Of a DNA stretch of 64,000 nucleotides, positions 47,176-59,355 are shown piece after piece (positions within the stretch are counted from its first letter, which is position 1; every line of letters starts with the position of its first letter). The translations under genes were made by a program, and so were the position numbers. The notes beneath the pieces are model-generated. The model was given only the letters and a program-made list of their open reading frames with translations. It was not told the DNA's origin and did not search any database. Source of the stretch: Immundisolibacter sp. (GTDB lineage: Bacteria > Pseudomonadota > Gammaproteobacteria > Immundisolibacterales > Immundisolibacteraceae); contig NZ_JACIZD010000001.1 of the NCBI RefSeq assembly GCF_014359565.1, positions 726,587-790,586 on the forward strand. Direction: 5' to 3'.

Positions 47176-47652
47176 CTACTGGCTCGCTGGCGCCGCCCGT
47201 TCCTGTCGCCACATGCCCAGCACCAGCAGGGCGGCGCCGACGGTGATGGCGCTGTCGGCGATGTTGAAGGCCGGGAAGTGCCAGGCGCGGTAGTAGACGT
47301 CGAAAAAATCGACCACGTGGCCCAGCCACAGGCGGTCGATCAGGTTGCCGACCGCGCCGCTGAGCACCAGTGACAGGCCCAGGCCGTTCAGACGGTCGGC
47401 CGGTGGCGTGCGCCGCAGCAGGACGACGATGATCACGCTGGCGGCCAGCGCCATGCCGCTGAACAGCCAGCGCTGCCAGCCGCCGGCATCAGCCAGAAAG
47501 CTGAATGACGCGCCGCGGTTGAAGGCTAGCGTAAGGTTGAAACCGGGCACCAGCGGTATCGTCTGGTAAGGCTCCAGCAGGCGCAGCACGGCCAGCTTGC
47601 TGGCCTGGTCGAGCATGACCAGCAGCGCGGCAAGTGCCAGCCGGGCGCCCAT
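47176..47652 (-). CDS. lspA: Lipoprotein signal peptidase (signal peptidase II)
   Basis: Aspartyl protease of the inner membrane that cleaves prolipoprotein signal peptides after lipidation. 158 residues, four membrane helices. The catalytic dyad lies in GAVGNLIDRLWLGHVVDFFD and FPAFNIADSAI, both conserved; FNRGASFSF is the conserved Asn/Gly loop. ATG at 47652 overlaps the ileS stop by one base (TGATG). Ends in TAG. The fkpB-ispH genes that usually follow are absent here. Confidence 0.96.
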   Translation of the reverse strand: MGARLALAALLVMLDQASKLAVLRLLEPYQTIPLVPGFNLTLAFNRGASFSFLADAGGWQRWLFSGMALAASVIIVVLLRRTPPADRLNGLGLSLVLSGAVGNLIDRLWLGHVVDFFDVYYRAWHFPAFNIADSAITVGAALLVLGMWRQERAAPASQ

Positions 47653-50456
47653 CAGGCGAATTGCCGCCGCTCGCCAGCGCCTGCGACGTTCTCGACGCAG
47701 CGGCCGCACAGCTCGGGATGTTCGGCGTTGTCGCCGACGTCTTCGCGGTGGTGCCAGCAGCGTACGCATTTGGGGTGGCTGGTAGCGCGCGCCGCCAGCC
47801 ACAGATCGGCGTCGGCGTGCGCGTCGGTGGGGCGGGCAGTGTCGGCGTGAACGCGCGCGTAGGAACAGATCAGCGCAAAACGCAGCTCGTCCCCCAGATT
47901 GTCGAGCAGCGCCCTGTCGTCGGCGTTGACATAAAGATCGACCTCGGCATCCAGCGCGGAGCCAATCGCCCCCGCCACCCGCAGGCGTTCGAGTTGGCGG
48001 TTGACCGCATCGCGGATGGCGCGCAGCCGCTCCCAGTCGGCCGGGCGGATGGCCTCGCTCGCCTCGTCCGGCAGGGCCGGCAGCGCGTACCACTCGGCCA
48101 GCAGCACACTGTCTGCGCGCGCGCCGGGCAGGTGCTGCCAGATGTCCTCGGCGGTGAAGCTCAGGATCGGCGCCAGCCAGCGCACCAGGGCTTCGAGCAC
48201 GTGGTACATGGCCGTCTGCGCCGAACGCCGGGCCGCGCTGTCCGCCCGGCAGGTGTACTGGCGGTCCTTGATGATGTCCAGGTAGAACGCGCCCAGGTCC
48301 ACGGCGCAGAAGTGATGCACCTTCTGGCTGACCTCGTGGAACTGGAACGCGGTGTAGGCGCCGCGCACCTCGGCGTCGAGTGCCACCGCCCGGCGCAGCA
48401 GCCAGCGGTCCAGCGCCACCATGTCCGTCGGCTGCAGGCCGTGCACGGCCGGGTCGAAGTCCACCAGGTTGGCCAGCAGGAAGCGCGCGGTGTTGCGCAG
48501 GCGCCGGTAGGCGTCGGCGCTGCGGCTCAGGATCTCGTCCGAGATCGACATCTCGGCGCTGTAGTCGGTGGACGCCACCCACAGCCGCAGCACGTCGGCG
48601 CCGAGCTGGTTGATGACCTTCTGCGGGGCGATGACGTTGCCGGCGGACTTGGACATCTTCTTGCCGCCGGCATCCACCGTGAAGCCGTGCGTGAGCACGC
48701 CGCGGTACGGCGCGCGCCCGTGCAGGGCCACCGAGGTCAGCAGCGAGGAATGGAACCAGCCGCGGTGCTGGTCGGAGCCTTCCAGGTACAGCTCGGCCGG
48801 GAAGCCGAGCTCCGGGCGGCGCTCGAGCACGCTGGCGTGGGTGACGCCCGAGTCGAACCATACGTCCAGGATGTCCTGCACCTTGTCGTAGTCGGCGGCC
48901 TCCGCGCCCAGCAGCTCGGCCGGGTCCAGATCGAACCAGGCCTCGATGCCGCGCTGCTCGATGCGCTGGGCGACGGCTTCGATCAGCTCCGCCGTGCGCG
49001 GGTGCAGCTCGCCGGTCACCCGGTGCACGAACAGCGCGATCGGCACCCCCCACACGCGCTGGCGCGAGATGCACCAGTCGGGGCGATTGGCGATCATGCC
49101 GTGGATGCGCGCCTCGCCCCAGGCCGGGGTCCATAGGGTGTCGGCGATGGCCGCCAGCGCCTTGCCGCGCAGGTCGTTGTGGTCCATCGAGATGAACCAC
49201 TGCGGCGTGGTGCGGGTGATGGTGGGCGTCTTGTGACGCCAGCAGTGCGGGTAGCTGTGCTGGATGGGCCGCTCGGCGAGCAGCGCGCCGCGCTCGCGCA
49301 GCAGCTCGACGATGACCTTGTTGGCGGCGAACACCTGCAGGCCCTCGACGAAGGGCGTGCCGGGCAGAAAGCAGCCGTTGGCGCCGACCGGGTTGTAGAC
49401 CTTGAGCTGGTAGGCCTTGCCGATCGCGAAGTCGTCCGCGCCGTGGCCGGGGGCGGTGTGCACGGCGCCGGTGCCGGCCTCGGTGGTGACGTGATCGCCC
49501 AGGATCACCGGCACGTCCAGATCCAGGAACGGATGACGCAGGCGCAGGCCTTCGAGTGCCGCGCCGCGGCAACGGCCAAGCTCGCGCCAGCCGTCCAGGC
49601 CATAGCGGGCGCAGGCGCTGGCGGCCAGGTCGGCGGCCAGGATCAGGCGTTCCGAGCCGGCCTCGACCAGCACGTAGTCGATCTCGGCGTTGAGCGCCAC
49701 GGCCTGGTTGGCCGGCAGCGTCCACGGCGTGGTGGTCCAGATCGGCAGGCTGATGGGCGCATCGCCGTCCACCACGCCAAACGCCGCCAGCGCGGCGGCG
49801 CGGTCGACGACGGCAAAGCGCACGTCGATGGCCGGCGAGGTCTTGTCCTGGTAGTCGACTTCGGCCTCGGCCAGCGCCGAGCGGCAGTCCAGGCACCAGT
49901 GCACCGGCCGCTCGCCCTTGGACACGTAGCCGCCGGCGACGATGCGGCCGAGCGCGCGCAGGATGTCGGCCTCGGTCTGCGGGGCCATGGTCAGGTACGG
50001 CCGCTGCCAGTCGCCGAGCACGCCCAGGCGCTGGAAATCCGCGCTTTGCCCGGCCACCTGCCCGGCGGCGTAGGCGCGGCAGGCGGCGCGGAAGGCGTTG
50101 GCGTCCACCTTCTCGCCCGGCTTGCCGAGCTTTTTCTCCACCACGTGCTCGATCGGCAGGCCGTGGCAGTCCCAGCCGGGCACGTAGGGCGCGTCATAAC
50201 CATCCAGCGTCCAGGACTTGACGATGATGTCCTTCAGGATCTTGTTGACCGCGTGGCCAATGTGGATGTCGCCGTTGGCGTAGGGCGGGCCGTCGTGCAG
50301 CACGTAGCGCGGCCCATCGGCGCGTTCGCGACGCAGGCGGGCGTACAGGTCCAGTTCCTGCCAGCGGGCGAGGATTGCCGGTTCGCGCTGCGGCAGGTTG
50401 CCGCGCATCGGGAACTCGGTGTGCGGCAGGTTCAGGGTGGCTTTGTAGTCGGCCAT
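47652..50456 (-). CDS. ileS: Isoleucyl-tRNA synthetase
   Basis: Class I synthetase charging tRNA-Ile, with editing of misactivated valine. 934 residues. ATG at 50456 ([20 protein letters not shown]) fits the family; the longer frame overlaps ribF. HIGH-type motif [21 protein letters not shown] motif [12 protein letters not shown], and a C-terminal zinc ribbon ([14 protein letters not shown], then CGRCVENV). Twenty bases after ribF, one-base overlap with lspA, an operon typical of gammaproteobacteria. Confidence 0.98.
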   Translation of the reverse strand: MADYKATLNLPHTEFPMRGNLPQREPAILARWQELDLYARLRRERADGPRYVLHDGPPYANGDIHIGHAVNKILKDIIVKSWTLDGYDAPYVPGWDCHGLPIEHVVEKKLGKPGEKVDANAFRAACRAYAAGQVAGQSADFQRLGVLGDWQRPYLTMAPQTEADILRALGRIVAGGYVSKGERPVHWCLDCRSALAEAEVDYQDKTSPAIDVRFAVVDRAAALAAFGVVDGDAPISLPIWTTTPWTLPANQAVALNAEIDYVLVEAGSERLILAADLAASACARYGLDGWRELGRCRGAALEGLRLRHPFLDLDVPVILGDHVTTEAGTGAVHTAPGHGADDFAIGKAYQLKVYNPVGANGCFLPGTPFVEGLQVFAANKVIVELLRERGALLAERPIQHSYPHCWRHKTPTITRTTPQWFISMDHNDLRGKALAAIADTLWTPAWGEARIHGMIANRPDWCISRQRVWGVPIALFVHRVTGELHPRTAELIEAVAQRIEQRGIEAWFDLDPAELLGAEAADYDKVQDILDVWFDSGVTHASVLERRPELGFPAELYLEGSDQHRGWFHSSLLTSVALHGRAPYRGVLTHGFTVDAGGKKMSKSAGNVIAPQKVINQLGADVLRLWVASTDYSAEMSISDEILSRSADAYRRLRNTARFLLANLVDFDPAVHGLQPTDMVALDRWLLRRAVALDAEVRGAYTAFQFHEVSQKVHHFCAVDLGAFYLDIIKDRQYTCRADSAARRSAQTAMYHVLEALVRWLAPILSFTAEDIWQHLPGARADSVLLAEWYALPALPDEASEAIRPADWERLRAIRDAVNRQLERLRVAGAIGSALDAEVDLYVNADDRALLDNLGDELRFALICSYARVHADTARPTDAHADADLWLAARATSHPKCVRCWHHREDVGDNAEHPELCGRCVENVAGAGERRQFA

Positions 50457-50475
50457 GCAGGGCTCTTTTGGGGGT

Positions 50476-51417
50476 TCAGGGTTTCGCAAACAGGGCGCGG
50501 GCGGCGCGCACATCAAGATCGATCTGCGCGCGCAGCGCCGTGAGGCCGTCGAAGCGGCGCTCGTCCCGCAATTGCTGCACGAACTCGACCTGCACCTGGC
50601 GGCCGTAGACCTGGCCGCTGAAGTCCAGCACGTGCACTTCCAGCAGCGGGTAAGTGCCGCCCACGGTCGGGCGCACGCCAAGGTTGGCCACCGCCGGCAG
50701 CGGCCGCTCGGCAAGGCCCGTCACGCGCACGGCAAACACGCCGCGCAGGCTGACCGCCTTGCGGCGCAGCGGCAGGTTCAGCGTGGGGAAGCCGATGCTG
50801 CGTCCGCGTGCGTCACCGTGGCTGACCCGGCCGTGCAGGGTGTAGGGCCGCCCGAGCAGGCGCGCCGCGCCGGCAAGATCGCCGCCGCTCAGATGCCGGC
50901 GTACCGCGGTGCTGCTGACCCGCTCGCCATCCAGCAGCAGCGGCGGCATGGCTTCCACCCCAAAGCCTGCCGAGCTGCCGACGGTCTTCAGATATTCCAC
51001 ATCGCCCAGGCGCCTGTGCCCGAAGCGAAAATCCGGACCCACCACCAGCTGACGCACGCCCAGGCCCTGGATCAGCAGCCGCTCGACGAACTGCTCGCGC
51101 GGCATGGCCGCCAGCTGCGCATCGAAATGCAGGCACAGGACGCCGTCCACGCCGAGCGCCTCCAAGGCGGCCAGCTTCTCGCGCAGGCGCATCAGGCGCG
51201 GCTCGACCTGGTCGGGCCGAAAGAACTCCAGCGGCTGCGGCTCGAACAGCACCACCCGCGCCGGCAAGCCGGTGGCTGCGGCGTGTTCCTGCAGGCGCGC
51301 GACGATGGCCTGGTGGCCCAGATGCACGCCGTCGAAGTTGCCGATGCTGGCCACGCAGCCGCGATGCTGCGGGCGCAGGTTGTGCAGGCCGCGGATCAGT
51401 TCCACGCTGGAATCCAC
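50476..51417 (-). CDS. ribF: Bifunctional riboflavin kinase/FAD synthetase
   Basis: Makes FMN and FAD from riboflavin. 313 residues. The N-terminal adenylyltransferase part has [15 protein letters not shown] and [15 protein letters not shown]; the C-terminal kinase has [11 protein letters not shown] and [11 protein letters not shown] at 51417. Same operon as ileS-lspA. Preceded by the DUF2203 gene (40 bases). Confidence 0.96.
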   Translation of the reverse strand: MDSSVELIRGLHNLRPQHRGCVASIGNFDGVHLGHQAIVARLQEHAAATGLPARVVLFEPQPLEFFRPDQVEPRLMRLREKLAALEALGVDGVLCLHFDAQLAAMPREQFVERLLIQGLGVRQLVVGPDFRFGHRRLGDVEYLKTVGSSAGFGVEAMPPLLLDGERVSSTAVRRHLSGGDLAGAARLLGRPYTLHGRVSHGDARGRSIGFPTLNLPLRRKAVSLRGVFAVRVTGLAERPLPAVANLGVRPTVGGTYPLLEVHVLDFSGQVYGRQVQVEFVQQLRDERRFDGLTALRAQIDLDVRAARALFAKP

Positions 51418-51457
51418 ATCATTGTCTCGGGGTCTGGGCTGGACTGGGCGGCGTCGG

Positions 51458-51868
51458 TCAGTAGCGCGCCCAGTCGGGGTCCTGCGTTTCGAGCACCTCG
51501 TCCAGCGGCCGGCGGCCGGCGAAGCCCTCGTCGTAGCCGTGGTAGTGGCCGAGCTTCAGCTCCGGATACTTCCAGCACAAATAGCCGTCGCCGGTGTCGA
51601 AATCGACCAGCCACAGGCCCTTCACCACCAGGCCCAGGCGGCGCATCTTGTTGACCCAGGCACCGACGATGGCCTGGTAGCGCTGCTCGGCAGCCTGCAG
51701 CTCCGGGCTGCGACGCGGCAGCACCTTCAGTTGCCGCTGCACCGGCGCCAGTTCCTCGGCCGTGCGCTGGGTGATGCCGCGCACCAGCGGGAACAGCGCC
51801 TGCGCCTCGGCGAGGCTGAACACTCGGGGATCCTGCGGCGATCCGATGCGAAGAAAGTCTCCGTCCAC
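51458..51868 (-). CDS. DUF2203 family protein
   Basis: 136 residues, cytosolic. Starts with SLAEAQALFPLVRGITQRTA, a helical stretch, and ends with the DUF2203 signature KGLWLVDFDTGDGYLCWKYP then YHGYDEGFAGRRPL. No enzymatic motif I can name. Lies between murJ (25 bases) and ribF in one direction. Function unknown. Confidence 0.8.
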   Translation of the reverse strand: MDGDFLRIGSPQDPRVFSLAEAQALFPLVRGITQRTAEELAPVQRQLKVLPRRSPELQAAEQRYQAIVGAWVNKMRRLGLVVKGLWLVDFDTGDGYLCWKYPELKLGHYHGYDEGFAGRRPLDEVLETQDPDWARY

Positions 51869-51893
51869 GCTGGGTTTTGTCGCTCACGGTGGG

Positions 51894-53423
51894 TCAGGGA
51901 TGGCGCAACTGGGCCAGCGGCAGGCGCAGCGCCAGCAGCGCGGCGCCGTAGCATGCACCGCCGGCGGCGACCCACACGCCCAGCCGGGCCACCCGCCCGC
52001 CCGGGCCCAGCGCCAGCCAGGCATCGAGCGGACCGGCGCCCAGCCAAAGCAGCGCCGTCATGGCCGCCGTGGCCAGCGCCACGCGGGTTGCGAACAGTCC
52101 CCAGCCGGGCCGGGGGCGGTACGCACCGCCACGCAGCAGGCCGCGCAACAATAGTATCGCGTTGAGGTAGGCCGCCAGGCTGGTGGCGGCGGCCAGCCCG
52201 GCGTGACGCAGTGGCCACACCAGCACCAGCGTGAGGGCCATGTTGACCAGCATGGCGATGACGCCGATGCGTACCGGACTGCGCGTGTCCTGGCGCGCGT
52301 AGTAGCCGGGCGCCAGCACCTTGATGGCCATGAACGCCAGCAGGCCGGGCGCGAATGCCCACAGGGCCTGACGGGCCATGTGCACCGAGTGGACGTCGAA
52401 GGCGCGGTAGCCGAACAGCGTGCCCAGCAGCGGGCCGGCCAGCACGAACAGCGCCGCCGCCGCCGGCGCGCCGACCAGCAGCACCCAGCGCAGGCCCCAG
52501 TCGAGCGTGCGCGAGAAGGCGTCACCTTCGCCGCTGGCATGCTGGCGCGACAGGCGCGGCAGGATGACGGTGGCGAAGGCGATCGCCAGCACGCCGAGCG
52601 GGAACTCCATCAGCCGATCGGCGTAATACAGCCAGGACACGCTGCCGGTGACCAGGAACGACGCCACCACGGTGTCGAACATCAGGTTGACCTGCGCCAC
52701 CGAGGAGCCGAACACGCCCGGGCCCATGAGCCTGAGGATGCGCCGCACGCCGGGGTGGGAAAAGCTGACCCGGGGTCGTGCCAGATTGCCAGTGGCAGCC
52801 AGTGTCGGTAACTGCCACAGCAATTGCAGTAGCCCCCCGATCACCACGCCGATGGCCAGCGCCAGCACCGGCACGTCCAGGCGCGGCGCCAGCCAGACCG
52901 CCGCGCCGATCATGGCCAGGTTCAGGAACAGCGGCGTCAGGGCGGGCGTGAAGTAGCGCCCGAAGGTGTTGAGCACGCCGCCGACCGCCGCCGCCAGCGA
53001 CACCAGCGGCAAGTACCAGAACGTGATCTGCAGCAGCGTGGTCGTCAGTGCGCTGCGCTGCGGGTCGTCACCGAATCCCGGCGCCAGCAGCCATACCAGA
53101 AGTGGCGCGGCCAGCACCGCCAGCAGCGCCACACCCAGCAGCACCAGACCCAGCGTGCCCAGCGTGTGGGCGACCAGATCGCGCACCTCGGCCGGCTGGC
53201 GCGTGGCCCGGTACTCGGACAGCACCGGCACGAAGGCCTGCGAGAAGGCGCCCTCGGCGAACAGCCGGCGCAGGAAATTCGGAATGCGAAAGGCCACGAA
53301 GAATGCATCCGCCGCCGGCCCGGCGCCAAAGGTGGTGGCGATGACGGTGTCACGGACATAGCCGAGCACGCGCGAGGTAGTAGTGGCGACGCCCACCGAG
53401 GCGGCCGAACGCAGCATGCTCAC
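51894..53423 (-). CDS. murJ: Lipid II flippase MurJ
   Basis: Moves lipid II across the inner membrane for peptidoglycan synthesis. 509 residues, about 14 membrane helices (MATE/MOP fold). N-terminal SRVLGYVRDTVIATTFGAGP and FRIPNFLRRLFAEGAFSQAF contain the conserved Arg residues lining the cavity. An ATG two codons in (MLRSAASV) is an alternative. Divergent from rpsT with 92 bases between. Confidence 0.95.
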   Translation of the reverse strand: MSMLRSAASVGVATTTSRVLGYVRDTVIATTFGAGPAADAFFVAFRIPNFLRRLFAEGAFSQAFVPVLSEYRATRQPAEVRDLVAHTLGTLGLVLLGVALLAVLAAPLLVWLLAPGFGDDPQRSALTTTLLQITFWYLPLVSLAAAVGGVLNTFGRYFTPALTPLFLNLAMIGAAVWLAPRLDVPVLALAIGVVIGGLLQLLWQLPTLAATGNLARPRVSFSHPGVRRILRLMGPGVFGSSVAQVNLMFDTVVASFLVTGSVSWLYYADRLMEFPLGVLAIAFATVILPRLSRQHASGEGDAFSRTLDWGLRWVLLVGAPAAAALFVLAGPLLGTLFGYRAFDVHSVHMARQALWAFAPGLLAFMAIKVLAPGYYARQDTRSPVRIGVIAMLVNMALTLVLVWPLRHAGLAAATSLAAYLNAILLLRGLLRGGAYRPRPGWGLFATRVALATAAMTALLWLGAGPLDAWLALGPGGRVARLGVWVAAGGACYGAALLALRLPLAQLRHP

Positions 53424-53447
53424 GCGCCCTGCAAGCCGGTTTCCGGA

Positions 53448-53476
53448 TTGACAAACGCCGCTCCCGTGAGCATAGT
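53448..53476 (+). promoter_or_regulatory. Promoter of rpsT
   Basis: TTGACA (53448-53453), a 17-base spacer and CATAGT (53471-53476). The expected start is near 53483, about 33 bases before the rpsT TTG start. Confidence 0.65.
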
Positions 53477-53515
53477 TCGCGACCTTTTTTCGGTTTTCGA
53501 CGCAGGGATTTCGCC

Positions 53516-53788
53516 TTGGCCAACAGCCCGCAAGCCATCAAACGCGCCCGTCAGAACGACGACCACCGCGCCCACAACGCCAGCCGCCGTTCGATGCTGC
53601 GCACCGCCGTCAAGCGCGTGCTGGCGGCGATCCGCGCCGGCGACGCCGACACCGCCGGCAGCAGCTACCGCGCCGCCGTGCCGTTGCTGGACCGCATGGC
53701 CGCCCGCGGCCTGATCCACAAGAACACGGCCGCCCGCCACAAGAGCCGCCTGAACAAGCGCATCCACGCGCTGCGTCAGGCCGCCTGA
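53516..53788 (+). CDS. rpsT: 30S ribosomal protein S20
   Basis: Primary 16S rRNA binder. 90 residues (MANSPQAIKRARQNDDHRAH). The start is TTG at 53516; in E. coli rpsT also uses UUG, and that weak start supports autoregulation by S20. The family marks KRARQ and HKNTAARHKSRLNKRIHAL are clear. Monocistronic, ended by the strong hairpin at 53840. Confidence 0.97.
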   Translation: MANSPQAIKRARQNDDHRAHNASRRSMLRTAVKRVLAAIRAGDADTAGSSYRAAVPLLDRMAARGLIHKNTAARHKSRLNKRIHALRQAA

Positions 53789-53839
53789 AGCGCCGCGCGC
53801 CGCATCGGCGCGCGCCCTGTAAGCAAACAGGCAGGCAAA

Positions 53840-53868
53840 CAGAAAAAGCCCGCTTCGGGCTTTTTCTG
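53840..53868. terminator. Bidirectional terminator between rpsT and proB
   Basis: A perfect 13-bp stem with a 3-base loop containing an A5 tract on one arm and T5 on the other (AGAAAAAGCCCG / complement). It ends rpsT on the + strand and the rplU-rpmA-obgE-proB transcript on the - strand. Confidence 0.92.
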
Positions 53869-53895
53869 TCTTGGCCGGTCGGGTGGCTGGCCGGA

Positions 53896-56060
<2,165 letters not shown>

Positions 56061-56071
56061 CTACAAACACA

Positions 56072-56093
56072 AAGCCCCGCCGGAGCGGGGCTT
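56072..56093 (-). terminator. Terminator/attenuator between rpmA and obgE
   Basis: AAGCCCCGC and GCGGGGCTT form a perfect 9-bp stem with a 4-base loop. Read on the - strand it is followed by the T-rich GTGTTTGTAG. It may lower obgE-proB expression relative to the ribosomal genes. Confidence 0.7.
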
Positions 56094-56137
56094 CGACGCC
56101 AGGCCGCGCCAGGCCGGAGCAGAAAAACGCGGCGCGG

Positions 56138-56398
56138 TCAGGCCAGCGGCTCGACGCTGACGAAGCGGCGGCTTTTCTCGCCGCCGACGCGAAAGCGCAC
56201 GTGCCCCTCGACCAGGGCGAACAGGGTGTGGTCGCGGCCCAGCCCGACGTTGTCGCCGGGATGGAACTCGGTGCCGCGCTGGCGCACCAGGATGTTGCCG
56301 GCCAGCACGTGCTCGCCGCCGAAGCGCTTGACGCCAAGACGCTTGGAGACGGAATCGCGGCCGTTGCGGGAACTGCCGGCGGCTTTTTTATGGGCCAT
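56138..56398 (-). CDS. rpmA: 50S ribosomal protein L27
   Basis: L27 reaches the peptidyl transferase centre with its N-terminal tail. 86 residues, [20 protein letters not shown], no extra N-terminal peptide of the Firmicutes type. Ends FVSVEPLA. Between rplU (28 bases) and obgE. Confidence 0.97.
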   Translation of the reverse strand: MAHKKAAGSSRNGRDSVSKRLGVKRFGGEHVLAGNILVRQRGTEFHPGDNVGLGRDHTLFALVEGHVRFRVGGEKSRRFVSVEPLA

Positions 56399-56426
56399 GA
56401 GTGCTTACTCCTGAACGCGGCGCGGC

Positions 56427-56741
56427 TTAGGGCGCGCCGATGCTGGTGATGGCGATTTCGGCGTAGTGCTGGCGGTGGCCCATCTGCTTCTGATGGTGCT
56501 TGCGCCGCCGGAACTTGATGATGCGAATCTTCGGGTGGCGGCCCAGTGCGCGCAGCTCGGCGGTCACGGTGGCGCCCTCGACGTAGGGCCGGCCGACCTT
56601 CACCTCGGCACCGGCGCCGACCATCAGCACGCGATCGAAGGTGAGCGTGTCGCCGACGGCGCCGTCCAGTTTTTCCACCTTCAGGACCAGACCCTGTGCC
56701 ACCCGGTACTGCTTGCCACCGGTTTCGATTACCGCAAACAT
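56427..56741 (-). CDS. rplU: 50S ribosomal protein L21
   Basis: 50S assembly protein. ATG at 56741 gives [20 protein letters not shown] (104 residues); a longer frame to 56777 adds an unconserved leader. The family motif [20 protein letters not shown] is at the end. First gene of rplU-rpmA-obgE-proB, with a promoter at 56808-56837. Confidence 0.97.
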   Translation of the reverse strand: MFAVIETGGKQYRVAQGLVLKVEKLDGAVGDTLTFDRVLMVGAGAEVKVGRPYVEGATVTAELRALGRHPKIRIIKFRRRKHHQKQMGHRQHYAEIAITSIGAP

Positions 56742-56807
56742 GGACTTCCCCACTGCCGACACGTGCCGCGCGGGCACGACTGCCCGGCGGGAACAAAAAG
56801 GGCGTGG

Positions 56808-56837
56808 ATTCTAGTTCTGGCGGGCGTGCCGGGTCAA
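56808..56837 (-). promoter_or_regulatory. Promoter of rplU operon
   Basis: On the - strand TTGACC (56832-56837), an 18-base spacer and TAGAAT (56808-56813). The expected start is near 56801, about 60 bases before the rplU ATG. Its -35 box lies five bases from the -35 box of the divergent ispB promoter. Confidence 0.75.
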
Positions 56838-56842
56838 ATGGC

Positions 56843-56872
56843 TTGACACCCACCCACCCCGAAACCTAGCAT
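56843..56872 (+). promoter_or_regulatory. Promoter of ispB
   Basis: TTGACA (56843-56848), an 18-base spacer and TAGCAT (56867-56872); expected start near 56879, 27 bases ahead of the ispB ATG. Confidence 0.75.
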
Positions 56873-56905
56873 CCGCCGGCTTCACACCCCCGCCTGACCG
56901 AGTGC

Positions 56906-57883
56906 ATGACTGCCAATCCCCTGGCCGCGTTGCTGGCGCCGGCCGCCGCCGACATGGCGGCCGTGAATGCGCTCATCGAGCAGCGCCTGCACTCGACCGT
57001 GCCGACCATCGACCAGCTGTCGGGCTACATCATCCACAGCGGCGGCAAGCGCCTGCGGCCGGTGATGGCGGTGCTGTCGGCCCGCGCCTGCGGCTATTCG
57101 GGCGACCAGCATTGCCTGTTGGCGGCTATCGTCGAATTCATCCACACCGCAACCCTGCTGCACGACGACGTGGTGGACGAGTCCGAACTGCGGCGGGGAA
57201 GGGCGACCGCCAACAGCCGCTTTGGCAACGGTCTGAGCGTGCTGGTGGGCGATTTCCTGTACTCGCGTTCGTTCCAGATGATGGTGGAGCTGGGGTCCAA
57301 GGAGGTCATGGACGTTCTGGCGACGGCCACCAACCAGATTTCCGAGGGCGAGGTGTTGCAGTACCTCAATCGCCGTAACGTCGACGCCACGCCCGAGCAG
57401 TGCCTGGCCATCGCCCGCAGCAAGACGGCGACGCTGTTCGAGGCGGCCGCCCGCTGCGGGGCCCTGCTGGCCGGGCAGGACCGCGCCGGCCAGGATGCGC
57501 TGGGCGATTACGGCCTGCATTTCGGTCTGGCCTACCAGCTGGTCGATGACCTGCTCGACTACCGGGGCGACGCGGCGCGTATCGGCAAGAATCTGGGCGA
57601 CGACCTGGCCGAGGGCAGCCCGACGCTGCCCTTGGCCTATGCCCTGCAGGCGGCCGATCCGCAGCAGGCGCGCGTGCTGCGCTCGGCGCTGGGTGAGGAC
57701 GGCGAGCCGGACTTCGCGGCGGTGCTGGCCGTGATTGAATCGACCGGGGCCATCGCGTACACTGCCGGCCTCGCGCAGACCCATGCCGAGCGCGCCCAGG
57801 CGGCCCTTTCCGGGCTGCCGGACTCGCCGGCACGGGCGGCCCTGCAGGGGCTGGCCCGGTTTGCAGTTTCCCGGGATTTCTGA
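56906..57883 (+). CDS. ispB: Octaprenyl diphosphate synthase (polyprenyl synthase)
   Basis: Makes the long isoprenoid side chain of ubiquinone from FPP and IPP. 325 residues. First Asp-rich motif in LLHDDVVDESELRRGR (binding Mg-FPP) preceded by GGKRLRP; second in YQLVDDLLDYRGD. The chain-length region before the first motif (IVEFIHTATLL) has a small residue at the -5 position, fitting a long product, though chain length cannot be fixed here. Divergent from rplU; a tRNA-Pro gene follows. Confidence 0.93.
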   Translation: MTANPLAALLAPAAADMAAVNALIEQRLHSTVPTIDQLSGYIIHSGGKRLRPVMAVLSARACGYSGDQHCLLAAIVEFIHTATLLHDDVVDESELRRGRATANSRFGNGLSVLVGDFLYSRSFQMMVELGSKEVMDVLATATNQISEGEVLQYLNRRNVDATPEQCLAIARSKTATLFEAAARCGALLAGQDRAGQDALGDYGLHFGLAYQLVDDLLDYRGDAARIGKNLGDDLAEGSPTLPLAYALQAADPQQARVLRSALGEDGEPDFAAVLAVIESTGAIAYTAGLAQTHAERAQAALSGLPDSPARAALQGLARFAVSRDF

Positions 57884-57930
57884 AAATCCGCAGCCGCCGC
57901 CGGGCGGGCCTGCGGCGCACGTGTCGCAAT

Positions 57931-58007
57931 CGGGGTGTAGCTCAGCTTGGTAGAGCACCGTCTTCGGGAGGCGGGGGCCGGAGGTTCGAATCCTCTCACC
58001 CCGACCA
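57931..58007 (+). tRNA. tRNA-Pro (anticodon CGG)
   Basis: 77-base cloverleaf with encoded CCA. Acceptor CGGGGTG pairs with CACCCCG; D arm GCTCAGCTTGGTAGAGC; anticodon loop TTCGGGA with anticodon CGG (reads CCG, Pro); T arm GGTTCGAATCC. It begins with C1, like E. coli tRNA-Pro(CGG). 47 bases after ispB, 71 before the next gene; possibly transcribed with ispB. Confidence 0.95.
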
Positions 58008-58077
58008 GTTGCGAATCTTCGACGCCCCGTCAGCTTCCTGCTGACCGGGACGACCTGCTTACATTCGACGCCGGCAC

Positions 58078-59355
58078 GTGACGGACGCGCCGACACTGGC
58101 ACAGGCACGTGTCGGTGTGCTTGGACTCGGTTATGTCGGCCTGCCGCTGGCGGTGGCGCTGGCCACCCGCTTGCCCACTCTTGGCTTCGACATCGACCGC
58201 CAGCGCATCGCGGCCCTGAACGCCGCGCATGACGCGACCGGCGAGGTGAGCGCCGCGCAGCTTGCGGCGAGCGCCTTGCGTTTGTCCTGTGAGTCCGCTG
58301 ATCTGGCCGACTGCAACACCTATGTCGTCACCGTGCCAACGCCGGTGGATACCCACAAGCGACCGGATTTCGGGCCCCTGCTGGCGGCCAGCCGCACCGT
58401 GGGGCAGGTTCTGAAAGCCGGCGATGTGGTCGTTTACGAATCCACGGTGTATCCGGGTGCGACCGAGGAAATCTGCGCGCCGGTCCTGGAGCGCGAATCC
58501 GGCCTGACGCTGAACCGCGATTTTTTCGTCGGCTACAGCCCCGAGCGCATCAACCCCGGTGACCGCGAGCACCGCCTGGAGACGGTGACCAAGATCACCT
58601 CCGGTTCCACGCCGGCGGCGGCCCGTTATGTGGACGCGCTGTACGCCACCGTCACCAAAACCCACCGCGCCAGTAGCATCCGCGTCGCGGAAGCGGCCAA
58701 GGTGATCGAGAACACCCAGCGCGATGTGAACATCGCCCTGGTCAACGAGCTGGCGCTGATCTTCAACCGGCTCGGCATCGACACGACGGAAGTGCTGGAA
58801 GCCGCCGGCACCAAGTGGAACTTTCTGCCGTTTCGGCCGGGCCTGGTCGGCGGTCACTGCATCGGCGTCGATCCCTATTACCTCACGCACAAGGCGCAGG
58901 AAATCGGCTACCACCCGGAAGTGATCCTGGCCGGCCGGCGCATCAACGACGGCATGGGCCGCTACGTGGCCGAGCGCGTGGCGCGCCTGCTGATCCGCCG
59001 CCGGCTGCCGGTGGCCGGTGCGCGGGCGCTGGTGTTGGGCATTACCTTCAAGGAAAACTGCCCGGATGTGCGCAACACCCGCGTCGTGGATGTGGTGCGC
59101 GAACTGGAAGACCTGGGCATGGCGGTGGACGTGCACGATCCGTGCGCCGATGCGGCCGTCTGCGAGGAGGAATACGGCATCCACCTGTGCGCCGAGCCGG
59201 CGTCGGGTGCCTACAGCGCCATCGTCCTGGCGGTCGCGCACCGCCAGTTTGCCGATCTGGACGCCGGGCGGCTCGGTGCCTTCAAGGCCCCGCAGGCGGT
59301 GGTCTACGACATCAAGTCGGTGCTGCCGCGCGACCAGGTGGACGAGCGCCTGTGA
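58078..59355 (+). CDS. Nucleotide-sugar dehydrogenase (UDP-HexNAc 6-dehydrogenase, WbpO/TviB-like)
   Basis: Oxidises C6 of a UDP sugar to the uronic acid with two NAD. 425 residues from GTG at 58078. Rossmann motif [40 protein letters not shown], and the catalytic Cys in [13 protein letters not shown]. The [11 protein letters not shown] and [10 protein letters not shown] forms are typical of TviB/WbpO (UDP-GlcNAc/GalNAc) rather than UDP-glucose dehydrogenase. Overlaps the next epimerase gene (GTGA), pointing to a two-step route to a uronate for a capsule or O-antigen. No glycosyltransferase or transport gene is nearby. Confidence 0.85.
   Translation: MTDAPTLAQARVGVLGLGYVGLPLAVALATRLPTLGFDIDRQRIAALNAAHDATGEVSAAQLAASALRLSCESADLADCNTYVVTVPTPVDTHKRPDFGPLLAASRTVGQVLKAGDVVVYESTVYPGATEEICAPVLERESGLTLNRDFFVGYSPERINPGDREHRLETVTKITSGSTPAAARYVDALYATVTKTHRASSIRVAEAAKVIENTQRDVNIALVNELALIFNRLGIDTTEVLEAAGTKWNFLPFRPGLVGGHCIGVDPYYLTHKAQEIGYHPEVILAGRRINDGMGRYVAERVARLLIRRRLPVAGARALVLGITFKENCPDVRNTRVVDVVRELEDLGMAVDVHDPCADAAVCEEEYGIHLCAEPASGAYSAIVLAVAHRQFADLDAGRLGAFKAPQAVVYDIKSVLPRDQVDERL

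Noticed and set aside
47653..49896. Continuous frame extending lspA by 750 codons
   Set aside because: Only the last 158 codons match signal peptidase II. The remainder lies within ileS in another frame of the same strand.
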